Positions 1 through 5,834 are shown, counted from the first letter of the stretch. The stretch is 5,852 nt of DNA from an uncultured Clostridia bacterium (GCA_938023775.1 CALJDB010000050.1:1-5852), one strand, 5' to 3'. The notes: generated by a model from the letters alone, not told the origin. Numbers and translations: made by a program.

Positions 1-2123
1 GAAAGACCGGGAACAACGAGACCTATTCCAGCGTCTTCCTCTGCATGAGCCAGATCGATGAGGAGATTCCGGTCGCCTCGCTCACGAAGGGTGACGGCGG
101 TCTGGACTGGAGCGCCGCCAAGAGCGGTCTCTCCGCCTCCGTGATCGAAACGGTCGCCATCAACGGAAAGCAAGTGAACGGCAGCGGCGAGAAGGGACTC
201 AAGCTCACCGGCACCTTCCCGACGACCTACAGCGGCGAGTATGAGATCGTCGCAACGGACAGCGCCGGAAACACCAACGGCGAGACGAAGTATACGCTCA
301 GCCTGCCGGTCTCCATCGCGAATATCCGCGAGCTCACCGTTTACGGCGCGTGGAACGCCGACAAGAATAACGGCAAGGTCGTCCTCAACCTCACCGGCGT
401 CACCGGCGGCACTTGGGACAGCACCCTGTCCGAAACCGCAAACGGCGTCTACAAAGCCAAGTACGAGGTCGCGCTCGTCTCCGCGGACACGGCGGTCGAC
501 ACGATCACCGGCTGGACCGCGCTCGACGAAAACGGCAATATGACCCACACTTTCGAGAACCTCGAACTTGGCAGCTACAAGCTCGTCGTCCGCGACGCGG
601 GCAAGGATGCCACGGATCGCTATGCCGTGAAGGCGATCGAGGTCACTTGGGAAGCGATCGAGGCGGACCTTACCGCCGCACTCGCGTCTTACGCCAGCGC
701 CGAGGACGGCGTCATCGGCGTGACGGTCACGAACGGCCGCGCGGACTACTATGAGTTCGCGGTCCTGCCCGCCCCGGCGGATTGGGACGGCAAGGACGTC
801 AGCATCGCCTACTTCCTGAGCGCCGCCACCGAGGAGAACCCGCTCGTCTGGCTCCCGGCGGATAACGTCAACGTTTCCGCCCTGACGCGCACGCTCGACG
901 GTCTCGCGCCCGCGAGCTATCTCGTTGCCGTCCGTGGGCTCTACGGCGCGACGGAGGACGACATCGCCGCCCTCAAGCGCCTCGGCAGAGATCTCACCGA
1001 CGCGCAGAAGGCGCTCGAACTCGCGACCGCGCCCGACGCGGAGCAGCGCGCGAAGCTGGAGAAGGCTGTCGAGGACGCGCAGGTGGCTTACGACGCCAAG
1101 GCCAAGGAGCTCACCGCCAAGAGCGAGGCGCTCTACGGCACCGACACCACCGCCGAATACTGGCAGCGCACGCTCGTCCAGAGCATCTCCCTCGGCTTCT
1201 ACGACACGAGCAGCGTCAAGAGCGCAGGCAAGAACGAAAACGGCTCCACGATCATTGAGCTCAAGCCCGGCAAGAAGCTCACCTCGACGGACAGCTCCAA
1301 GATCTATAAGGAAAACCGCGAGAACTCCGTCCTGCTCCGCCGCGGCGAGGAGAACGTCTATCTCCCGGCGGGCACCCTGACGCCCGGCTTCGACGTGAAC
1401 CGCATCCTGATCGACTCCTCCGCCGCTGCCGACGGCATGGTCGTGCAGTACACGGACCTCGACGGCAACGTGAGCATCCTGCCGTTCTGCATCGTCTCCG
1501 CCGACCGCGTGAGCTACTTCGTGCTCGGTCCCGGCGACTATGAGCTTGTTCCCGCGAGCTGCAAGTTTACCGACATCGCGGGTCTCTGGGGCGAGGACGC
1601 CATCCGCTTCGCGACCCACCGCGGTCTGCTGAGCGGCGTCGGCAACGACCTCTTTGCCCCGCAGGGCACCATGACGCGCGCCATGTTCGTCACCGTGCTC
1701 TGGCGCATCGCCGGCTGCCCGGCGGCGGAGAGCGAGAGCGCCTTCACCGACCTCGCCGCCGACTGGTACCGCGCCAGCGTTGCATGGGGCGCGGAGACCG
1801 GCGTTGTTCAGGGCTTCACCGACACGGAGTTCGGTCCGAACTACCCCGTCACGCGCGAGCAGATGTGCGTGCTGCTCTGCCGCTTCGCCGAGTATCTCGG
1901 TCTGAACATCGGCAGCGCAGGCGCCGCCGCCTTCTCCGACGCGGGCGACATCAGCGCATGGGCGATGGACGCCATCGGCGTCTGCGCCGGAAACGGTCTC
2001 ATCCTTGGCGTGGGCGATAACCGCTTCGCCCCGAAGGACACCGCCAAGCGCATGGAGGTCAGCGCACTCTTCACCCGATTCATCACCCAGATGGTCGAGA
2101 AGTACGCGCCTGCCGCCGAATAA
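1..2123 (+). CDS. SLH-domain surface protein, 5'-partial (Ig-like modules, helical insert, three SLH repeats)
   Basis: The reading frame is open from position 3 to the TAA at 2121-2123, so the gene continues upstream and its signal peptide is not visible. The ATG at 45 is only the first internal Met and lacks a ribosome site. Numbering from that Met: residues about 1-90 look like a bacterial Ig-like fold (SGEYEIVATDSAGNT). Residues 100-200 and 208-300 are two divergent beta modules, each ending in an aromatic-hydrophobic strand (SYKLVVRD at 177, SYLVAVRG at 291). Residues 307-363 are rich in Ala/Lys/Glu and predicted helical. Residues 427-505 form a pre-SLH module, and three SLH repeats start at 508, 566 and 629. 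SLH triplets are known to bind pyruvylated secondary cell-wall polymer, so the protein should be non-covalently attached to the cell surface as an S-layer or adhesin-like component. Lys codons are almost all AAG, which may reflect high expression. The specific ligand or function cannot be told. Confidence 0.88.
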   Translation, partial: KTGNNETYSSVFLCMSQIDEEIPVASLTKGDGGLDWSAAKSGLSASVIETVAINGKQVNGSGEKGLKLTGTFPTTYSGEYEIVATDSAGNTNGETKYTLSLPVSIANIRELTVYGAWNADKNNGKVVLNLTGVTGGTWDSTLSETANGVYKAKYEVALVSADTAVDTITGWTALDENGNMTHTFENLELGSYKLVVRDAGKDATDRYAVKAIEVTWEAIEADLTAALASYASAEDGVIGVTVTNGRADYYEFAVLPAPADWDGKDVSIAYFLSAATEENPLVWLPADNVNVSALTRTLDGLAPASYLVAVRGLYGATEDDIAALKRLGRDLTDAQKALELATAPDAEQRAKLEKAVEDAQVAYDAKAKELTAKSEALYGTDTTAEYWQRTLVQSISLGFYDTSSVKSAGKNENGSTIIELKPGKKLTSTDSSKIYKENRENSVLLRRGEENVYLPAGTLTPGFDVNRILIDSSAAADGMVVQYTDLDGNVSILPFCIVSADRVSYFVLGPGDYELVPASCKFTDIAGLWGEDAIRFATHRGLLSGVGNDLFAPQGTMTRAMFVTVLWRIAGCPAAESESAFTDLAADWYRASVAWGAETGVVQGFTDTEFGPNYPVTREQMCVLLCRFAEYLGLNIGSAGAAAFSDAGDISAWAMDAIGVCAGNGLILGVGDNRFAPKDTAKRMEVSALFTRFITQMVEKYAPAAE
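963..1133 (+). other. Helical, coiled-coil-like insert in the SLH surface protein
   Basis: This stretch encodes about 57 residues (307-363 from the first in-window Met) dominated by Ala, Leu, Lys, Glu and Asp. Leu/Ala fall in a heptad-like pattern (LTDAQKALELA, then KLEKAVEDAQVAYDAK). A Pro-Asp break in the middle suggests two antiparallel helices. It lies directly between beta-rich modules, so it may act as a spacer or oligomerisation element. This is judged by eye; no coiled-coil score was computed. Confidence 0.6.
1566..2094 (+). repeat. Three tandem SLH domains at the C-terminus of the upstream surface protein
   Basis: The repeats begin FTDIAGLWGEDAIRF, AFTDLAADWYRASV and AFSDAGDISAWAMDAI. 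Each has the SLH order: F-x-D start, W plus a helix, a short G-rich loop before F-x-P, and an Arg-containing motif. The polymer-contact motifs differ: TRAM in repeat 1, TREQ in repeat 2 and KRME in repeat 3, against TRAE as the family norm. All three keep the Arg; only repeat 3 keeps the Glu, but there Thr is Lys. Confidence 0.9.
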
Positions 2124-2135
2124 TCAAAAAACCGA

Positions 2136-2161
2136 CAGCGGGAGCCGGAAGGCTCCCGCTG
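2136..2161. terminator. Hairpin between the two SLH genes; weak terminator, attenuator or RNA-stability element
   Basis: An 11-bp perfect stem (2136-2146 with 2151-2161) closes on a GGAA loop, a GNRA-type tetraloop. It begins 13 bases after the stop codon of the surface-protein gene. Unlike the two other terminators in the window, it is not followed by a T-run on the + strand (next bases CTTGGACT). A run of six As precedes it at 2126-2131, but the matching U-run on the - strand would start five bases after the stem. It is therefore a poor intrinsic terminator, and partial read-through into the protease gene is plausible. No convincing promoter was found between it and the protease start. Confidence 0.45.
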
Positions 2162-2207
2162 CTTGGACTATCGGGAAAAAATTCCAAAGAAAGAGAACAC
2201 ACACCAC

Positions 2208-4355
2208 ATGAAACCACCGAAAAAACTGCTCGCGCTGCTGCTGGCGCTTTTCCTGCTGCCGCTGCCGGTTTTGGCGGCGGAGGCGGAGCCGGACTGCCCG
2301 GAGTTTGACGGCTGGCTCGTCTCCATGCCAGACGCGGCGGCGGAGAATTATTCCGCGCTGCACCGCGTGGCGGAGGGGCTTTACCTTGCGCCGGACGCCG
2401 CCGCGGCGCGCGAGGCGCTGCCGGACGCGGAGGGCTTGGAGCCCAACTACGCCATGACCGTGCAGGACTATGCCCCCACCCACTGGGCGCAGCAGACGAT
2501 CGATGCCGCGGCGCTCTGGGATCATACGGATTCCTCCGGCGCGCCGGACCTCCGCGGCGGCGGCGTCACCGTCGCGGTCATCGACTCCGGCGTTATGGCG
2601 GAGCACCCGGACCTCGCGGAGGCGGACATTCTCGACCCCGTGATCCTCTCCGGCGGAACCGCCGCCGTGGACAGCTGGCACGGCACCTTCGTCGCGGGGC
2701 TCATCGCCGCCGCGGTCGGCAACGGCATCGGCACGGACGGCGTTGCGCCGGACGTCACGATATTGCCCATCTGCGTCACCCAGCGGGACAACACCTCCGT
2801 CGCCCGCGTCGTGGAGGCGATCTATTACGCCATCGACGCCGGAGCGGACGTCATCAACCTCTCCATCGCCGGCTCGAGCTACACCGAGGCGCTCGAAAGC
2901 GCCTGCGCCGCCGCGGAGGACGCCGGGGTCATCCTCGTCACCGCCGCCGGGAACTACACGACCGGCGCGGCGAAGAGCGAGTATAACTACAAATATCCCG
3001 CCGCCTTCGCCTCAACCGTCAGCGTCAGCGGCTGCATGCCGGACGGCGACGGCGCGGTTTTTGATCCCGGCTACTCTTACTTCAACGACGCCGTCACCGT
3101 CTGTGCGCCGGGTACGGGCGTCACCTCGCTCTTTCTCGACGGCTCCACCGCAACGCGCAGCGGCACGAGCTTTTCCGCCCCGCTCGTCGCCGGGCTCGCC
3201 GCCGCCGCAAAGCAGCGCAGCCGCAGCATCGGCACGGCGGAATTTGTCGCGCTGCTGGAGGCGAGCTGCACGGACCTCGGCGAGCCGGGCTGCGACGTCT
3301 ATTACGGCTATGGGCTTGTGAACGCCGCCGCCTTTGCCGAGACGCTGGACCTGCTCTATCCCGCGGAGGAGCCGGAGCCCGAACCAGAACCTGAACCTGA
3401 ACCCGACCCGGAGCCTACGCCCACGCCGGAGCCCGCGGAGGACCTCCCGGCGCTGACGGCGGCGGAGATGCGCAGCGCGCTGGACGCCGGGGTGCTCCCC
3501 GCGCTCGCGGCGGGGGACGTGACCGTCACGCTCCGCCGCGCCGCGGCGGAGGCGCTGCTCGGCTCCGGTGCGGAAACGCTCGAAGTGCGCGCCGAGCGCA
3601 CGGAGACGGGCGTCAGCCTGACGTTTTACGCCGACGGCGCGGAAACGGAGCTGACCGGCGGCGTCGCCGTTGCGATGCCCGCGCCGGAGGACGGGACGCT
3701 GCTGCCCTGTCTTAACGGCACGCCGCTGGCGTTTTCCACCGTGGCGGACGGCACGCTCCGCTTCCTCGCCCCCGGCGGCGGGAACTTCACGCTCGAAGCG
3801 CGCGCCGCCGCCTTCGCGGACACGGCGGACCACTGGGCGGAGAGCTCCGTCGCGCGCCTCGCCGCCCGCGGCGTGCTCCTCGGCGACGGGGAGCGCTTCC
3901 GCCCGGACGATGCCGTGACGCGCGCCCAGCTCGCGGCGATTCTCGTCCGGCTCTGGGAGAGCGCCTTCGGCGCACTGCCGGAGGGGGAGACGGCGTTTTC
4001 CGACTGCGCGGAGGACGCCTGGTATAGCCACGCCGTGCGCGCCCTCGCCGCCGCCGGCGTCGTGAGCGGCTTCCCGGACGGCGCGTTCCGCCCAGACGAG
4101 CCTGTGACGCGCGGTCAGATGGCGGTGATGCTCGCCCGCTTCGCCGCGCTGTTGGAGCTCCGGAGTGCCGACGCCGCGGAGCCCTTCGCGGATGCCGCCG
4201 CGATCCCCGACTGGGCAGCCGAAGCCGCCGAAATCTGCCGCCGCCTCGCCCTCCTGACCGGCGACGAGCAGGGAAATTTCAAAGCCGAAGCCCCCGCCAC
4301 CCGCGCCCAATGCGCCGCCATAGCCGAGCGCCTGATCGCGGGAACGCTGGGGTGA
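2208..4355 (+). CDS. Secreted subtilisin-family (S8) serine protease with C-terminal SLH anchor
   Basis: A 715-residue preproenzyme expected to be exported and held on the cell wall. The ATG at 2208 is chosen because it directly precedes a clear signal peptide (MKPPKK, hydrophobic core 7-22, likely cleavage near A23/A24). The in-frame TTG at 2163 would place 15 polar residues in front of it. The ribosome site is weak (AAAGAAAGAG-like, 2186-2197). A short prodomain follows, with an EPNY motif at 78-81; the mature enzyme probably begins near residue 89. Catalytic residues are all present: Asp126 (VIDSG), His158 (WHGTF), oxyanion Asn249 (AAGN) and Ser321 (GTSFSAP). The Asp-His spacing of 32 matches subtilisin. 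The catalytic domain ends near residue 378 (YGYGLVNAAAF). After it come a Glu-Pro linker (388-409), a beta-rich pre-SLH module (about 415-534) and SLH repeats starting at 535, 596 and 659. No lipobox is present. Substrate is unknown; candidates are neighbouring surface proteins or external peptides. Confidence 0.93.
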   Translation: MKPPKKLLALLLALFLLPLPVLAAEAEPDCPEFDGWLVSMPDAAAENYSALHRVAEGLYLAPDAAAAREALPDAEGLEPNYAMTVQDYAPTHWAQQTIDAAALWDHTDSSGAPDLRGGGVTVAVIDSGVMAEHPDLAEADILDPVILSGGTAAVDSWHGTFVAGLIAAAVGNGIGTDGVAPDVTILPICVTQRDNTSVARVVEAIYYAIDAGADVINLSIAGSSYTEALESACAAAEDAGVILVTAAGNYTTGAAKSEYNYKYPAAFASTVSVSGCMPDGDGAVFDPGYSYFNDAVTVCAPGTGVTSLFLDGSTATRSGTSFSAPLVAGLAAAAKQRSRSIGTAEFVALLEASCTDLGEPGCDVYYGYGLVNAAAFAETLDLLYPAEEPEPEPEPEPEPDPEPTPTPEPAEDLPALTAAEMRSALDAGVLPALAAGDVTVTLRRAAAEALLGSGAETLEVRAERTETGVSLTFYADGAETELTGGVAVAMPAPEDGTLLPCLNGTPLAFSTVADGTLRFLAPGGGNFTLEARAAAFADTADHWAESSVARLAARGVLLGDGERFRPDDAVTRAQLAAILVRLWESAFGALPEGETAFSDCAEDAWYSHAVRALAAAGVVSGFPDGAFRPDEPVTRGQMAVMLARFAALLELRSADAAEPFADAAAIPDWAAEAAEICRRLALLTGDEQGNFKAEAPATRAQCAAIAERLIAGTLG
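3369..3434 (+). repeat. Glu-Pro linker with hexanucleotide tandem repeats
   Basis: This segment encodes residues 388-409 of the protease as alternating Glu/Asp-Pro and then Thr-Pro dipeptides. It is a typical stiff, extended linker between a catalytic domain and a wall-anchoring region. Within it, 3381-3404 is four copies of GAACCN, which could gain or lose in-frame Glu-Pro units by slippage. Confidence 0.85.
3810..4346 (+). repeat. Three tandem SLH domains at the C-terminus of the protease
   Basis: The repeats begin AFADTADHWAESSVARL, AFSDCAEDAWYSHAV and PFADAAAIPDWAAEAAEI. The polymer-binding motifs read TRAQ, TRGQ and TRAQ, so Thr and Arg are kept in all three while the usual Glu is Gln. 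The triplet ends only three residues before the stop codon, so the SLH region is the very C-terminus. Confidence 0.92.
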
Positions 4356-4361
4356 GGAGGC

Positions 4362-4397
4362 AAAAAAACACGCCCCGCCGGGGCGTGTTTTTTTCTT
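4362..4397. terminator. Bidirectional intrinsic terminator between the protease and the convergent nuclease gene
   Basis: A 9-bp GC-rich stem (4368-4376 with 4380-4388) is flanked by seven As (4362-4368) and seven Ts (4388-4394). It therefore gives a hairpin plus U-run on either strand. It starts six bases after the protease stop and lies about 50 bases downstream of the nuclease stop, so it probably ends both transcripts. Confidence 0.93.
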
Positions 4398-4448
4398 GAT
4401 AGGATGAAATCGGTGCAGGCTGGAAGTTTCAATTGAACGCCGCCCGCG

Positions 4449-5126
4449 TCAGGAGCCGAGGCGCTTGCGGATGTCGTTCAGCGGCTCTCCCTTGTATCTG
4501 AAAAACCGTGGACCGGCAATGGACGTGGCGGTGCCGAGCAGTTTTTGGGCAAGCGCAGAAAGCGACCACGACTCCCCGTTATAGCTGACGCGCTTGTCGC
4601 TTACGACCTCGAAAAGCTCGCCGGAGTGTTCGTTTCCTTTCCAGAAAAATTCGATCTGCTCCCCGATTTGAATACCGCATTGTGAAAAAGAGAACGGCGA
4701 CAAGCGCTCCTGATGCTGCTCGCTGATCTCCTGCGCCGTGGCTTCGTCGCGCTGCTCGCTTTCTGTGGCACGCCATTTCTTCAGACGGTGGCGATACCCG
4801 TTGATCTCCGCGATGGCGTCCAGAATGGAGTAAGCGTCCTCCGGCGTCATGGCATAAAACTCCCGGATCCGCCGTCTCCCATCCACCTCCTCGCGGGAAC
4901 GCAGGTCCGGGTTCAGCTTGTCCAGAATGGCGTGGAGCTTCTTGTCGGACAGAGCCGAGTCGACCTCGTAGGTCGCATAAATCCGAAACGCGAACGGGAC
5001 CGCCGTGCTGCGGTTGAGCTCGTCCAGACGCTGCTTCACGTCCGCGGCGTAACCGATCTTTACGTACTGCGGGAACGAGGGATTGGTAAAAATATATATG
5101 CATCCTGTTTCTTTCTTCTCTTTCAT
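4449..5126 (-). CDS. GIY-YIG (T5orf172/MUG113-type) nuclease-like protein with C-terminal RAMA/DUF4357-like module
   Basis: A 225-residue cytoplasmic protein with no signal peptide. Residues 8-109 match the T5orf172/MUG113 branch of the GIY-YIG fold: CIYIF at 9-13 (GIY strand), YVKIGYA at 21-27 (YIG strand), Arg33 in KQRLDELNRS, His65 in DKKLHAIL, and Glu89 in REFYAMTPEDA as the likely metal-binding Glu. A charged, probably helical linker (112-142) joins it to residues 149-224 (IQIGEQIEF, VSYNGESWSLSALAQKLLG, GPRFFRYKGEPLNDIRKRL). That part resembles the RAMA/DUF4357 modules found in restriction and methylase-associated proteins. Nuclease activity is expected from the family but unproven. The start is fixed by an AAAGGAG site seven bases upstream. 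Base composition is lower in GC than both neighbours (47-58% in sampled 60-base rows, against 77% in a row of the protease gene). Confidence is good for the GIY-YIG call and moderate for the C-terminal one. Confidence 0.85.
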   Translation of the reverse strand: MKEKKETGCIYIFTNPSFPQYVKIGYAADVKQRLDELNRSTAVPFAFRIYATYEVDSALSDKKLHAILDKLNPDLRSREEVDGRRRIREFYAMTPEDAYSILDAIAEINGYRHRLKKWRATESEQRDEATAQEISEQHQERLSPFSFSQCGIQIGEQIEFFWKGNEHSGELFEVVSDKRVSYNGESWSLSALAQKLLGTATSIAGPRFFRYKGEPLNDIRKRLGS

Positions 5127-5133
5127 TTCTTCG

Positions 5134-5140
5134 CTCCTTT
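5134..5140 (-). promoter_or_regulatory. Ribosome binding site of the GIY-YIG gene
   Basis: On the - strand this reads AAAGGAG, seven bases before the ATG at 5126-5124. It supports this start. It lies almost at the predicted 5' end of the mRNA. Confidence 0.85.
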
Positions 5141-5148
5141 TTTCCTTG

Positions 5149-5177
5149 ATTATAAATCACGCTGTCGAAAAAGACAA
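5149..5177 (-). promoter_or_regulatory. Sigma-A-type promoter of the GIY-YIG gene
   Basis: Read on the - strand, TTGTCT (5177-5172) is followed after exactly 17 bases by a perfect TATAAT (5154-5149). Transcription should begin near 5142, giving a leader of only about 15 bases that carries the ribosome site and little else. This is a strong housekeeping-type promoter by sequence alone. Confidence 0.75.
5163..5176. promoter_or_regulatory. TGTC-N6-GACA dyad over the GIY-YIG promoter (candidate operator)
   Basis: A perfect 4-bp inverted repeat with a six-base AT-rich spacer overlaps the -35 hexamer and upstream half of the promoter spacer. The position would suit a repressor, but four-base arms can arise by chance and no family-specific motif was recognised. 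Confidence 0.25.
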
Positions 5178-5196
5178 GAGCGAAAAACCGCCCCGC

Positions 5197-5225
5197 GCAT
5201 ATTTCCCCTCAAAATGCGGATAATA
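5197..5225 (+). promoter_or_regulatory. Sigma-G-like promoter of spoVT
   Basis: GCATA (5197-5201) matches the forespore -35 consensus GHATR. After 17 bases, GATAATA (5219-5225) matches CATNHTA at six of seven positions. The start of transcription would be near 5232. In Bacillus subtilis spoVT is known to be transcribed by sigma-G, which agrees. No sigma-A -35 box lies at the right spacing. Confidence 0.55.
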
Positions 5226-5243
5226 GCAGTATCAATCGACAAA

Positions 5244-5250
5244 AAGGGAG
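5244..5250 (+). promoter_or_regulatory. Ribosome binding site of spoVT
   Basis: AAGGGAG lies ten bases before the ATG at 5261 and only four before the in-frame TTG at 5255. The spacing favours the ATG. Confidence 0.75.
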
Positions 5251-5260
5251 CGTTTTGAAT

Positions 5261-5797
5261 ATGAAAGCAACAGGAATCGTGCGGCGGATCGACGACCTTG
5301 GGCGGGTCGTGATCCCTAAGGAGATCCGCCGCGTTCTGCGCATCCGCGAGGGCGACCCGCTGGAGATCTATACGGAGCGGGACGGGGAGGTCATTTTCAA
5401 GAAGTATTCGCCGATGGGGGAGCTGAGCGCCTTCGCGGGGCAGATCTGCGAGAGTCTGCACAAGACGGCGGGAGTCGCAGCGGCGATCTGCGACCGGGAC
5501 GCAATCATCGCGGCGGCGGGCAGCGGGCGGCGCGAGCTGATGGAAAAGCGCATTACGCCGGAGCTGGAGCAGATCATGGAAAACCGCGGCGTGTTCACCG
5601 GCGGGGACGAGCGCGTCTGCGCCGCGGCGGAGGTCCCCGACAGCCGCATCGCCGTCGCCGCGCCGATCTTGGCGGCGGGGGACGTGATGGGCTGCGTGCT
5701 GCTGCTCGCGGACGAGCGCGGCGCGCCCGCCGGGGACACGGAGCTGAAGCTCGCCCAGACCGTCGCGAGCTTCCTCGGAAAGCAGATGGAGGAATAA
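5261..5797 (+). CDS. spoVT: Stage V sporulation protein T (AbrB-family transcription regulator)
   Basis: A 178-residue DNA-binding regulator, the same length as Bacillus subtilis SpoVT and about twice that of AbrB. Residues 1-50 (MKATGIVRRIDDLGRVVIPK, EIRR, IREGDPLEI, then VIFKKYSP) are the swapped-hairpin AbrB/SpoVT DNA-binding domain, almost identical to the Bacillus protein as I recall it. Residues about 56-178 form the GAF-like C-terminal domain (ICDRDAIIAAAGSG near 80, a hydrophobic VAAPILAAGDVMGCVLLL strand pair, and the final VASFLGKQMEE helix). In Bacillus it tunes sigma-G-dependent genes in the forespore and affects spore coat, cortex and germination. The ligand of the GAF domain is not evident here. 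The ATG at 5261 is preferred over the TTG at 5255 by ribosome-site spacing and family length. The gene is monocistronic by its own promoter and terminator. Confidence 0.96.
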   Translation: MKATGIVRRIDDLGRVVIPKEIRRVLRIREGDPLEIYTERDGEVIFKKYSPMGELSAFAGQICESLHKTAGVAAAICDRDAIIAAAGSGRRELMEKRITPELEQIMENRGVFTGGDERVCAAAEVPDSRIAVAAPILAAGDVMGCVLLLADERGAPAGDTELKLAQTVASFLGKQMEE

Positions 5798-5806
5798 AAA
5801 AACGGC

Positions 5807-5834
5807 AAAAGACCGCCCGCGGGCGGTCTTTTTT
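5807..5834 (+). terminator. Intrinsic terminator of spoVT
   Basis: A perfect palindrome forms a stem of seven GC-rich pairs (5811-5817 with 5822-5828) around a CGCG loop, extended by four A-T pairs, with six Ts at 5829-5834. It starts nine bases after the stop codon. The remaining 18 bases of the window show nothing recognisable. Confidence 0.93.

Noticed and set aside
45..47. True translation start of the SLH surface protein at the first ATG
   Set aside because: The frame is open upstream to the window edge, no ribosome site precedes it and no signal peptide follows, so it is an internal Met.
2174..2185. GGAA-AAAA-TTCC mini-hairpin before the protease gene
   Set aside because: Four weak base pairs around a four-base loop are too little to support a regulatory call.
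2163..2207. TTG start for the protease, 15 residues upstream of the ATG
   Set aside because: It would place a polar stretch before an otherwise standard signal peptide, it lies just beyond the hairpin and it has no ribosome site. The ATG at 2208 fits better.
3012..4310. 432-codon open frame on the - strand opposite the protease
   Set aside because: It is an Arg/Gly-rich shadow caused by the high GC content. It lies fully antisense to a gene with intact catalytic and SLH motifs and shows no recognisable domain.
4713..5258. 181-codon + strand frame opposite the GIY-YIG gene, running into the spoVT leader
   Set aside because: It covers the convincing antisense gene and its promoter and shows no domain. 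The hydrophobic stretch near its end comes from the T-rich region upstream of the nuclease start.
5255..5260. TTG start for spoVT two codons upstream
   Set aside because: It is only four bases from the ribosome site. The ATG at 5261 has better spacing and gives the 178-residue length of known SpoVT.
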